The notes under the pieces: model-generated | What the model saw: only the letters and a program-made list of their open reading frames with translations | What the model was told of the DNA's origin: nothing | The model's database searches: none | Translations under genes and position numbers: made by a program | In this document: positions 8,959 through 15,918 of the stretch, piece by piece | Layout of the letters: every line of letters starts with the position of its first letter | Numbering within the stretch: position 1 is the stretch's first letter | DNA from: UBA3064 sp016868095 | GTDB taxonomy: Bacteria > Pseudomonadota > Gammaproteobacteria > Burkholderiales > Burkholderiaceae_E | Direction of reading: 5' to 3' | Length of the DNA stretch: 38,289 bases | Assembly: GCA_041175665.1 (NCBI GenBank) | Contig: JBEDEM010000017.1 | Location: 1 to 38,289, forward strand

Positions 8959-9891
8959 ATGTCTACCGTATCGCTTCGTTTCAGCCAGGTTGACGTATTC
9001 GCCGAATCGAGTTTTCGTGGCAATCCACTTGCGGTTGTTCATGATGCTGATGAGCTCTCAAGCGCGCATATGCAGCAGATCGCTTCGTGGACCCATTTGT
9101 CGGAGACCGCATTTCTTATGCGCTCTGGCGATGCAACCGCTGACTATAAAGTTCGAATTTTTACACCGACCACAGAACTGCCATTTGCAGGGCATCCGAC
9201 CCTCGGGGCATGTGCTGCCTGGCTTGCAGCGGGCGGCGTGGCGAAGCACCAGGGATTTGTTGTGCAGGACTGTGCTAAAGGTCTTGTGAGGCTTAAGCGC
9301 GACCTCACACCGAGTTCTATCAGTCGGCCTGTTTTGCGTTTTGACCTTGCCTTTGAAGCGCCCTCGTTAAGCATTGAGCCGATTGAGCCAGAGAAAAGGC
9401 TTGCTTTTTGCGAAGCGCTTGGCGTGGCTGAGCGTGATTTGATTGACATGGCAAGACTTGATAACGGTCCAATTTGGTATGCGTTTTGGATCAAATCGCA
9501 TGAAACGCTCATGGGCTTGGAGCCTGATCATGCCAAACTTGCGCGCCTCGGAAAAATTGGTATTGCGTCACTGCTCACAACAAAGCTAAAAAGCTCAAAG
9601 CCAGTGATCCACGAGGCCGATCCGCATGTCATCCCTCAGATTGCGGTCCGAGCCTTCGCTGCCGCGGTGGGGGTCAACGAGGATCCGGTGACCGGCAGTC
9701 TGAACGCAGCCCTTGCTCAATGGCTCATGGCAAAAGCTTATCTGCCAAGGCATTATCAGGCGCACCAGGGTCAAAGGCTCGGACGCGATGGCTTAGTCGA
9801 CCTGAAGCTTGATGATGCTGATCGGCTTTGGGTGGGTGGTTGCAGCACGATTGTCATTCAAGGCAGCATTCAAGTTGATGCTTTGCTGTGA
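8959..9891 (+). CDS. PhzF-family isomerase/epimerase
   Basis: A 310-residue protein with the two-fold pseudo-symmetric PhzF (diaminopimelate-epimerase-like) fold. Conserved elements are QVDVFAESSFRGNPLAVV at residues 8-25, LSETAFL with the presumptive catalytic Glu near residue 48, LPFAGHPTLGACAAWL near 75 and NEDPVTGSLNAALAQWL near 245. PhzF itself isomerises a phenazine precursor, but no phenazine genes are present. Most bacterial paralogues have no assigned substrate, so only the family is claimed. It lies 17 bp after the sugar dehydrogenase and ends inside a 17-bp tandem repeat that runs to the next start codon. Confidence 0.9.
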   Translation: MSTVSLRFSQVDVFAESSFRGNPLAVVHDADELSSAHMQQIASWTHLSETAFLMRSGDATADYKVRIFTPTTELPFAGHPTLGACAAWLAAGGVAKHQGFVVQDCAKGLVRLKRDLTPSSISRPVLRFDLAFEAPSLSIEPIEPEKRLAFCEALGVAERDLIDMARLDNGPIWYAFWIKSHETLMGLEPDHAKLARLGKIGIASLLTTKLKSSKPVIHEADPHVIPQIAVRAFAAAVGVNEDPVTGSLNAALAQWLMAKAYLPRHYQAHQGQRLGRDGLVDLKLDDADRLWVGGCSTIVIQGSIQVDALL

Positions 9892-9938
9892 ATGATGCGA
9901 TGCCGTGAATGATGCCATGCTGTGAATGATGCGATGCT
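9888..9938. repeat. Three tandem 17-bp units between phzF-like and DUF423 genes
   Basis: Units start at 9888, 9905 and 9922 with the consensus GTGAATGATGCGATGCT; only two positions vary. The array starts on the last bases of the PhzF-like gene, including its TGA, and ends directly before the ATG at 9939. It therefore fills the whole intergenic space and leaves no normal Shine-Dalgarno sequence for the next gene. Confidence 0.92.
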
Positions 9939-10346
9939 ATGAAAAAAGCTAAACTTTTTGCGATTGCTTTTGCCTTGTTCAATGGGATGGTTGCCGTGGT
10001 GGCATCAGCGCTTGCATCGCACGCGCTTGGTCATCACAGCCAAGCCTATCAGGTGGCATTCGATATGGCTGCTCGCATGCATTTGATTCATAGTCTTCTC
10101 ATGCTTGTGATTGCACGATGGTGGCTCGCTCAGCCATACGCTTCGCTTGGGCTTTCATCGCTTTTCTTGGGGCTGGGTATCCTTTGTTTTTCATTCAGTA
10201 TTTATAGCAAAGTGCTGATCGCCGATTCCTTATTTTCGCGCTTGACTCCTTTGGGGGGCTTGTTTCTTATGGCGGGCTGGCTAAGTCCACTGTTATGCCT
10301 TATTGACCTGTGGCGTCAAGCTCGCAGCAGCGCTTCACCGTCTTAG
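9939..10346 (+). CDS. DUF423 (YgdD-like) small membrane protein
   Basis: A 135-residue hydrophobic protein with about four transmembrane helices. It shows the DUF423 pattern: an N-terminal helix ending in the SHALGHH segment (the family usually has GAHAL), a helix with MHLIHSLLMLVIA, a third with SFSIYSKVLI, and the C-terminal TPLGGLFLMAGWLSPLL, which is the most conserved part of the family. The biochemical function of DUF423 proteins is unknown. The ATG follows immediately after the 17-bp repeat array. The 3' end overlaps the next gene's GTG start by 37 bases, so the two are probably translated in a coupled manner. Confidence 0.85.
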   Translation: MKKAKLFAIAFALFNGMVAVVASALASHALGHHSQAYQVAFDMAARMHLIHSLLMLVIARWWLAQPYASLGLSSLFLGLGILCFSFSIYSKVLIADSLFSRLTPLGGLFLMAGWLSPLLCLIDLWRQARSSASPS

Positions 10347-11563
10347 CAATTGGCTTAGGTACGAGCCTGCCGGCGGCCGATACGGCTGTCAATGTTGCTC
10401 TCCCTGCAATTGCCCACGCACTTTTAAGTGAGGTCTCAGCAATTCGCTGGACGGTTATTGTTTATGTATCTACCTATGCATGCCTGATGATGATGCTCGG
10501 TGCCTGGGGCGATCGACAGGGTTACTTGCGGGTGTTTCGTTTTGGTTTGTGGACAGGCGTTTTGGCTTATGGCTATTGTTCGATGGCCTCAAGCTACAGC
10601 GAGCTACTTATTGGCCGAGGGCTTCAGGGTCTTTCCTCGGCTTTGTTGCTCAGCGTGGGGCCGGCATTGATGGTGCAGCTGTGGGGTAGCGATCAGCAGG
10701 AACGGGCTGTCGCAAGCTATGGCGCACTAAGCTCAGTGGCAGCAGCGCTAGGGCCATTGATTGGCGGGGTGATGATTTATTACCTTGGTTGGGCAGGCGT
10801 ATTCTGGTTTCGTTTGCCCGCTGCGCTCATGGCGATGCTTTGTCTGTCGATCGCTGGTTATTTGGCTCGACATGAAGTCAAACAAGCGCTCAGGGCCGAA
10901 TCCTCGCCTGGGTTTGCTGCGTTTGGAAGTTCGATGCGCCATCAATGTCGTGCGCCCATACTTAAAGCGCATGCACTTCATGCATGGGCGCAAAGCTGTG
11001 GCTTTACAAGTATGTTATTGATTCCATTTTTGATGATGAACTTCATGCAGCTTACTTCGAGCATGGTCGGCATGGTGTTATTTGCCTGGCCTGCAGGCAT
11101 GGCGTTTGGCAATAGTCTTGGCCCTCGAATCATCCGATTAAAAGGCTCGCAGCATAGCTTTCGTCTTGGACTGGCAGTTCTTGCGCTCGGCGGCCTTGCG
11201 CTGGCCATGCTTTGTATGCAAAACGAAGCTGAGCACAGGCTTAATCGCTCGATGATGACTGCCTGTCTGGCAATAGCTCTATTGCTTCAAGGAATCGGCC
11301 TTGGGCTCTTTCAGATGGTATACACCGATTGGGTAATGGGACAGTCTGCTGTTCATGAACGCGGGGTTGCTGGCGCAGCCAGCCTAACAAGCCGTACCTT
11401 GGGTGTGGTGATGACCGCCTTTTTTTGGCCAGACCTCATCGAACTCATACGAGAGCCTTTTGGCTTGAGCTGGTCATCGGCGCTTGGCCTGATCTATTTA
11501 CTGGGGGCGTTGAGCTTAATGGGCTTGCTTTCGCAAATTCCACGTCAATCGCTTAGGATGTAG
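10310..11563 (+). CDS. MFS transporter, DHA2/EmrB-like drug exporter type
   Basis: A 417-residue protein with at least twelve predicted membrane helices. The first helix carries ADTAVNVALPAIAHAL, close to the DHA2 pattern (LDxTIVNVALP), and the loop between helices 2 and 3 carries GAWGDRQGYLRVF, the MFS motif A (GxLaDrxGrkxxl). The fourth-fifth helix region has GRGLQGLSSALLLSVGPALM, consistent with motif B and C regions of proton-coupled exporters. Substrates cannot be inferred. The start is taken as the GTG at 10310, which overlaps the DUF423 gene; the protein is a little shorter than typical 14-helix DHA2 members, so a 12-helix topology is likely. The stop is 16 bp before the PhyH-like gene. 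Confidence 0.88.
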   Translation: MASSSQQRFTVLAIGLGTSLPAADTAVNVALPAIAHALLSEVSAIRWTVIVYVSTYACLMMMLGAWGDRQGYLRVFRFGLWTGVLAYGYCSMASSYSELLIGRGLQGLSSALLLSVGPALMVQLWGSDQQERAVASYGALSSVAAALGPLIGGVMIYYLGWAGVFWFRLPAALMAMLCLSIAGYLARHEVKQALRAESSPGFAAFGSSMRHQCRAPILKAHALHAWAQSCGFTSMLLIPFLMMNFMQLTSSMVGMVLFAWPAGMAFGNSLGPRIIRLKGSQHSFRLGLAVLALGGLALAMLCMQNEAEHRLNRSMMTACLAIALLLQGIGLGLFQMVYTDWVMGQSAVHERGVAGAASLTSRTLGVVMTAFFWPDLIELIREPFGLSWSSALGLIYLLGALSLMGLLSQIPRQSLRM

Positions 11564-11579
11564 CGCCGGAGGAAAACGC

Positions 11580-12386
11580 ATGATTGATTCACAACTTGTC
11601 AGACAATACCAAGAAGACGGTGCAATTTGCTTGCGCCAGGTTATCGAGCCGACATGGCTAGAGGCGATCGCATCGGCTATCGATGAGGATATGCAAAATC
11701 CTGGGCCACTCGCCCGAGTAAACACCCCACAAGGTGCGCCTGGTCTATTTTTTGTCGATTTTCAACTATGGCAACGCCACGATGCCTGTAGAGGCTTTGT
11801 ATTCAACTCGCCAATGGCATCGATTGCCGCGCAATTAATGGGATCGCAACGGGTTTTTTGGTATCACGATCATTTGCTTGTAAAGGAGCCAGGAACTGCT
11901 GAGTCCACACCCTGGCATCATGATCAACCTTATTATCCTGTTGATGGCCAGCAACTTGTATCGTTCTGGATTCCGATGGATCCGGTATCGAAAGATACGT
12001 GCGTTGAGTATATTCGCGGATCCCATCGATGGGGGCGTTGGTTTAGTCCTAAATATTTTCGAAAAGATAAAGACTTTGTGGTCCAGGATCCACGATTTGA
12101 GACGATTCCAGATTTTGATGCGCAACGCGATCAGCATGAGTTTTTGAGTTGGGAACTTGAGCCAGGCGATATGATCGCCTTCCATGCACTTGCAGTACAC
12201 GGTGCACCGGGAAATCGCTCGAGCAGTCGACGCAGACGCGCCTGGGCGATGCGCTGGCTTGGCGATGACGCTCGATACGCCAGTCGTGTTGGTGCCATCT
12301 CGCCGCCGCTTGAAGGACACGGCCTAGAGCCGGGTGATGCTTTCGGTGTGGCTATGTTTCCAGAAGTTTCTTTGAAGAGTTCGTAG
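11580..12386 (+). CDS. Phytanoyl-CoA dioxygenase (PhyH) family Fe(II)/2-oxoglutarate oxygenase
   Basis: A 268-residue non-haem iron oxygenase of the PhyH family. The double-stranded beta-helix signature is visible as WHHDQPYYP, giving the HxD iron ligands His113 and Asp115, and the distal histidine His207 in FHALAVHGAPGN; the arginine-rich stretch after residue 213 could supply the 2-oxoglutarate-binding Arg. The family hydroxylates lipids, amino acids or small molecules, and the substrate is not predictable here. A strong GGAGG ribosome-binding site precedes the ATG. The gene is followed after two bases by an ABC exporter starting at a TTG codon, which suggests a coupled modification/export pair (inference). 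Confidence 0.88.
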   Translation: MIDSQLVRQYQEDGAICLRQVIEPTWLEAIASAIDEDMQNPGPLARVNTPQGAPGLFFVDFQLWQRHDACRGFVFNSPMASIAAQLMGSQRVFWYHDHLLVKEPGTAESTPWHHDQPYYPVDGQQLVSFWIPMDPVSKDTCVEYIRGSHRWGRWFSPKYFRKDKDFVVQDPRFETIPDFDAQRDQHEFLSWELEPGDMIAFHALAVHGAPGNRSSSRRRRAWAMRWLGDDARYASRVGAISPPLEGHGLEPGDAFGVAMFPEVSLKSS

Positions 12387-12388
12387 AC

Positions 12389-14215
12389 TTGTTTCGATTT
12401 TTTGAGTCGCTTTTAAACGCTTACCCCGAGCAACATCCCAAACCGCCACCCGCACAATTCGTTCGCTTTCTATGGGAAGTGAGCGAAGGTGTTCGCGGCT
12501 ACATGCTCGCGGTCACATTGCTCACGGCAGCCATTGGTGCTTTTGAAGCTATTTTGTTTGCACTGATTGGCGAGCTGGTTGACTGGCTAGCCAAAGGCCC
12601 TTCAGAGAGCTTTTGGCAGGACCATGCCGGAGCGCTTTTAGGGCTTGCTGCGCTTTTGCTTGGAAGCATCTCATTGGTTTGTCTTCAAGCCTTATTCAAG
12701 TATCAAAGCTTGTATGGCAATTTTCCGATGCGTTTGCGCTGGAATTTTCATCGTCTCATGCTCTCGCAAAGCATGGGCTTTTATCAGGATGAATTCGCTG
12801 GCCGTATCGCAACCAAAGTCATGCAAACAGCCTTAGCGGTCCGCGATGTTTTGATCAGTGTTTGTGACATTATGGTCTTTGTCGTGATTTATTTTGTCAC
12901 GATGGTCGCAGTCCTTGGCAGTTTTGATCCGCTCATGTTGCTACCTTTTATCGGTTGGGTGGCAGCTTACATGCTCGCTTTGCGTTTTTTCGTGCCACGT
13001 ATCGGCAAGGTCGGAAAACTTCAAGCCGATGCGCGTTCACTCATGACCGGCCGAATCACCGATGCATATACGAATATTGCAACGGTTAAATTATTTTCGC
13101 ATGCTGATCGTGAGGCCGACTACGCCAAACGTGCCATGAGCGAATTTATGCAAACGGCTTATGCACAAATGCGTCTTGCCAGTGGCTTTGAGATGATTAA
13201 TCATGTCTTGAGCATGCTGCTTATTCTGCTCACGAGCGCAACGGTGCTGCATTTGTGGGTTCATGGCGAAGTTGGTGCTGGGGCCGTAGCTGCTGCGACC
13301 GCTATGGCACTGCGCTTAAACGGAATCTCCCATTGGGTGATGTGGGAGTTAGCAGGTTTGTTTGAAAACATCGGCACGGTTCGCGACGGCATGAATATGC
13401 TGTCAAAACGCCAAAGCGTGGTCGATGCAGACCATGCAAGCGAATTGGTGGTGACGAACGGTGAAATCGTTTTCTCGAAGGTTTGTTTTTCCTACGATGG
13501 TCAGCGCTCGATCATCGATGATCTCAATCTGCGGATCGCTGCAGGCGAAAAAATCGGCTTGGTCGGTCCTTCGGGCGCAGGCAAGAGCACAGTGACAAAT
13601 TTGCTCTTGCGCTTTTATGATCTTCAGTCGGGTTCGATCCGGATCGATGACCAGGACATTGCTCAAGTCAAACAGACGAGTCTGCGTCAGCAAATCGGTA
13701 TGGTTACCCAAGATACATCCCTATTGCATCGCTCGGTGCGCGACAACCTTCTCTACGGAAATCCTCAGGCGAGTGAAGCCATGATGCGCCATGCAGCGCA
13801 ACGCGCCCAAGCTGAGACCTTTATTGATAACCTCACTGATCCTGCAGGCCGCAAAGCCTACGAGGCCCATGTGGGTGAGCGTGGTGTGAAGCTTTCTGGC
13901 GGCCAAAGACAGCGTGTCGCTATTGCGCGCGTCATGATAAAAAATGCACCAATACTCATTTTAGATGAGGCAACCAGCGCACTCGATAGCGAAATCGAGG
14001 CGGCTATTCAGCAAAGCCTAAATCAGCTGATGCAAGGCAAAACCGTATTAGCCATTGCCCATCGACTCAGCACGATTGCAGCGATGGATCGACTGATCGT
14101 CATGGATGGCGGTCGTATTGTGGAAGAGGGAAGCCACCAGGATTTGCTCGCCCAAAACGGTCTTTATGCAAGACTTTGGGCGCATCAAAGTGGTGGCTTT
14201 TTAGGAACCGATTAG
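12389..14215 (+). CDS. ABC exporter, fused permease and ATPase (ABCB/MsbA-like)
   Basis: A 608-residue half-transporter: an N-terminal six-helix membrane domain (about residues 35-330) and a C-terminal ATPase. The ATPase shows Walker A (GPSGAGKST, near residue 392), a Q-loop (MVTQDTSLLHRSV), the LSGGQRQRVAIARV signature (near 500), Walker B ILILDEATSALD (near 521) and the H-loop in AIAHRLSTI. It should homodimerise and export a hydrophobic or peptide-like substrate. The start is a TTG two bases after the PhyH-like stop; the first internal Met is at residue 38, inside the first helix, so TTG is favoured. Its 3' end overlaps the convergent GST gene by four bases. Confidence 0.93.
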   Translation: MFRFFESLLNAYPEQHPKPPPAQFVRFLWEVSEGVRGYMLAVTLLTAAIGAFEAILFALIGELVDWLAKGPSESFWQDHAGALLGLAALLLGSISLVCLQALFKYQSLYGNFPMRLRWNFHRLMLSQSMGFYQDEFAGRIATKVMQTALAVRDVLISVCDIMVFVVIYFVTMVAVLGSFDPLMLLPFIGWVAAYMLALRFFVPRIGKVGKLQADARSLMTGRITDAYTNIATVKLFSHADREADYAKRAMSEFMQTAYAQMRLASGFEMINHVLSMLLILLTSATVLHLWVHGEVGAGAVAAATAMALRLNGISHWVMWELAGLFENIGTVRDGMNMLSKRQSVVDADHASELVVTNGEIVFSKVCFSYDGQRSIIDDLNLRIAAGEKIGLVGPSGAGKSTVTNLLLRFYDLQSGSIRIDDQDIAQVKQTSLRQQIGMVTQDTSLLHRSVRDNLLYGNPQASEAMMRHAAQRAQAETFIDNLTDPAGRKAYEAHVGERGVKLSGGQRQRVAIARVMIKNAPILILDEATSALDSEIEAAIQQSLNQLMQGKTVLAIAHRLSTIAAMDRLIVMDGGRIVEEGSHQDLLAQNGLYARLWAHQSGGFLGTD

Positions 14216-14910
14216 CTGGCAGACTTTAGCCGTTCGTTGGCCGGAAACATAAACTTGCGCGCATCGGCATCAAGTTCGGTTTTGAATGCATGCTTGGTCT
14301 TTAGCGCTTCGGCGCGTTGAGCCGCAGGTCTTGCACTGATCGCATCAAGAAGCCGCTTCACTTGGGGGTACTGGCTCCATACGTTATCGCCACCCAAGAC
14401 ATAAGGGAGCAAGCGCGCCCATCCCCAGAAGGCCATATCGACAATCGAATAGTGCTCGCCAAGGAAATAAGTGTGCTTGCTCAGGTGCGCTTCGATAATC
14501 TTCCAATGACGGTGGGCCTCGTAGTCGTAGCGATTGAGCGCGTACTCCTTGGGTTCGGGTGCAACATGACGAAAGTGCACCGACTGCCCGGAAAAGGGAC
14601 CGATGCCGCTTGCGATAAACATGAGCCAAGAAAGCATTTGGCCTCGCTCAGCGCTAGCCATATCGCTTGGCGCGAATGCCTTGGCGCGATCGGCGAGATA
14701 AAGCAGAATCGCGTTGCTATCAAAGACAGTGACCTCGCCATCGACGATTGCAGGTACCTTCGCATTAGGATTGATCGCAAGAAATGCTGCCTCGAACTGT
14801 TGGCCCTTGCGGGTGTCAACCGGGATTGCTTCATAGGGAAGACCCAACTCTTCAAGCAAGAGCGCGATCTTCATCGGGTTTGGGGCGGCGTTATAAAAGA
14901 ATTTCAACAT
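14212..14910 (-). CDS. Glutathione S-transferase family protein
   Basis: A 232-residue two-domain GST. The thioredoxin-like N-terminal domain has the NAAPNPMKIALLLEELGLPY start, the cis-proline segment NPNAKVPAIVD near residue 50 and the glutathione-binding FDSNAILLYLAD near 64. The helical C-terminal domain has YSIVDMAFWGWARLLPY near 155, the usual N-capping box of GSTs. The sequence is closest in style to the YfcG/Nu-class disulfide-bond oxidoreductases, though a detoxifying transferase or an isomerase role cannot be excluded. AAGGA precedes the ATG. It is divergent from the SDR/acyl-CoA synthetase operon across a 205-bp gap, the longest in the window. Confidence 0.9.
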   Translation of the reverse strand: MLKFFYNAAPNPMKIALLLEELGLPYEAIPVDTRKGQQFEAAFLAINPNAKVPAIVDGEVTVFDSNAILLYLADRAKAFAPSDMASAERGQMLSWLMFIASGIGPFSGQSVHFRHVAPEPKEYALNRYDYEAHRHWKIIEAHLSKHTYFLGEHYSIVDMAFWGWARLLPYVLGGDNVWSQYPQVKRLLDAISARPAAQRAEALKTKHAFKTELDADARKFMFPANERLKSAS

Positions 14911-14953
14911 GAAGCCATTTCCTTAGGAGATGAAACGATGGAATGAAGGCGCG

Positions 14954-14982
14954 TTGACTTTCGCCGAGCGCTCGCGTCTGAT
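14954..14982 (+). promoter_or_regulatory. Candidate sigma-70 promoter with palindrome in the spacer
   Basis: TTGACT (14954-14959) and TCTGAT (14977-14982) are separated by 17 bp and match the -35 and -10 consensus at 5/6 and 4/6 positions. The spacer contains the perfect 10-bp palindrome CGAGCGCTCG (14965-14974), a possible operator. It would drive the SDR gene, leaving a leader of more than 120 bases. This is a pattern match only. Confidence 0.3.
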
Positions 14983-15022
14983 TCTGCCTTAAGCATGCTT
15001 CCGGGTAAATCAAAGGGCTAAA

Positions 15023-15067
15023 TAGAAATCCGGAGCTAGCCATTCGGAGCTAGAAATCCGGGGCTGT
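15023..15067. repeat. Short imperfect direct repeats in the GST-SDR intergenic region
   Basis: TAGAAATCCGGAGCTAG at 15023-15039 recurs as TAGAAATCCGGGGCTGT at 15051-15067, with a partial copy TTCGGAGCTAG at 15043-15053 between them. The rest of the 205-bp gap (14911-15115) holds the candidate promoter and no open reading frame that I can support. Confidence 0.7.
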
Positions 15068-15115
15068 ATCGGCGCGAAGGGCAAGATCAACAGTAATGAG
15101 GAAGAGGAAAGAGAA

Positions 15116-15901
15116 ATGACGCATTCGATCGAGTGGGGTTTAAAGGACAAAGTGGCCATTGTGACAGGCGGCTCTGAGGGGATTGGCCTGGCAAGCGCGT
15201 TGCGGCTTGCCCAGGCGGGTGCTAAGGTCGTGATTTGTGGACGAACTCAGGCCAAGCTTGATGCAGCGCTTGAGGCACTTGGGCCGCTTGCCGCTTCGGT
15301 CAAGGCAGTGACTGCTGATGTGTCGCAACCTGCTTCAATTGAATCCTTGATCAACGAAACAATTGCTTGGGCGGGAGGCGTTGATATTTTAGTCAACAAC
15401 GCTGGCACAGCGAATCGAGGGGCATTTGAGAGCCTCAGCGATGCATTCTGGCAGGCCGACTTTGATTTGAAGCTCTTTGCCGCAGTTCGCTTGTCGCGTC
15501 TTGTGGTGCCGCTAATGCGAGCACGAGGCGGGGGTCGTATTATTAATGTTACAAATATTGGTGCTAAATCGCCGCGCGAAGGAACCATGCCAACAACCGT
15601 CACAAGGGCTGCCGGCCTTGCGATGACCAAGGCCTTATCAAGAGAACTTGCACCCGATCAGATCTTAGTCAATGCTGTTTGTATCGGCCTCATCAAGGCG
15701 GGTCAGCATGCAACGAGAGCGCAACGTGAGTCAAAAGATTTGGAGGCGCTTTATGCTGCCATGGCCAAAGATATTCCGCTTGGCCGGGTCGGCGAGGCCG
15801 CTGAAGCTGCCAATGTCATTGTCTTTTTGGCCTCCAGTCTTGCAAGCTATGTGACTGGAACTAGCATAAATATCGACGGCGGAAGTGCCGCAGTGTTGTA
15901 A
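15116..15901 (+). CDS. SDR-fold protein lacking the canonical catalytic triad
   Basis: A 261-residue short-chain dehydrogenase/reductase-fold protein. The cofactor-binding elements are intact: TGGSEGIG at residues 17-24, the ADVS acidic turn near 67-70 and NNAG at 94-97. The C-terminal VTGTSINIDGGSA segment is also typical. The active site is not: aligned on the TKALSREL helix, the positions of the usual Ser, Tyr and Lys are occupied by Asn147, Thr160 and Arg164. The annotation '3-oxoacyl reductase' would therefore be unsafe. It may be a reductase with different chemistry or a regulatory partner. An AGAGGAAAGAG ribosome-binding region precedes the ATG, and the acyl-CoA synthetase follows after 17 bp, so an acyl-CoA-related role is likely. 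Confidence 0.88.
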   Translation: MTHSIEWGLKDKVAIVTGGSEGIGLASALRLAQAGAKVVICGRTQAKLDAALEALGPLAASVKAVTADVSQPASIESLINETIAWAGGVDILVNNAGTANRGAFESLSDAFWQADFDLKLFAAVRLSRLVVPLMRARGGGRIINVTNIGAKSPREGTMPTTVTRAAGLAMTKALSRELAPDQILVNAVCIGLIKAGQHATRAQRESKDLEALYAAMAKDIPLGRVGEAAEAANVIVFLASSLASYVTGTSINIDGGSAAVL

Positions 15902-15918
15902 ATTAAGGAGCGATAGTC

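Noticed and set aside
9888..9938. CRISPR-like array
   Set aside because: The 17-bp units are adjacent with no spacers; it is a plain tandem repeat.
11835..12320. Minus-strand open frame of 161 codons inside the PhyH-like gene
   Set aside because: Antisense shadow of a gene with conserved iron-binding motifs; no start signal.
14212..14910. Assignment of the GST as maleylpyruvate/maleylacetoacetate isomerase of the gentisate pathway
   Set aside because: The N-terminus lacks the zeta-class serine/cysteine motif and the gene lies 20 kb from the gentisate operon.
14317..14946. Plus-strand open frame of 209 codons opposite the GST gene
   Set aside because: It lies almost wholly antisense to a well-supported GST, has no recognisable motif or ribosome-binding site, and its composition is that of a shadow frame.
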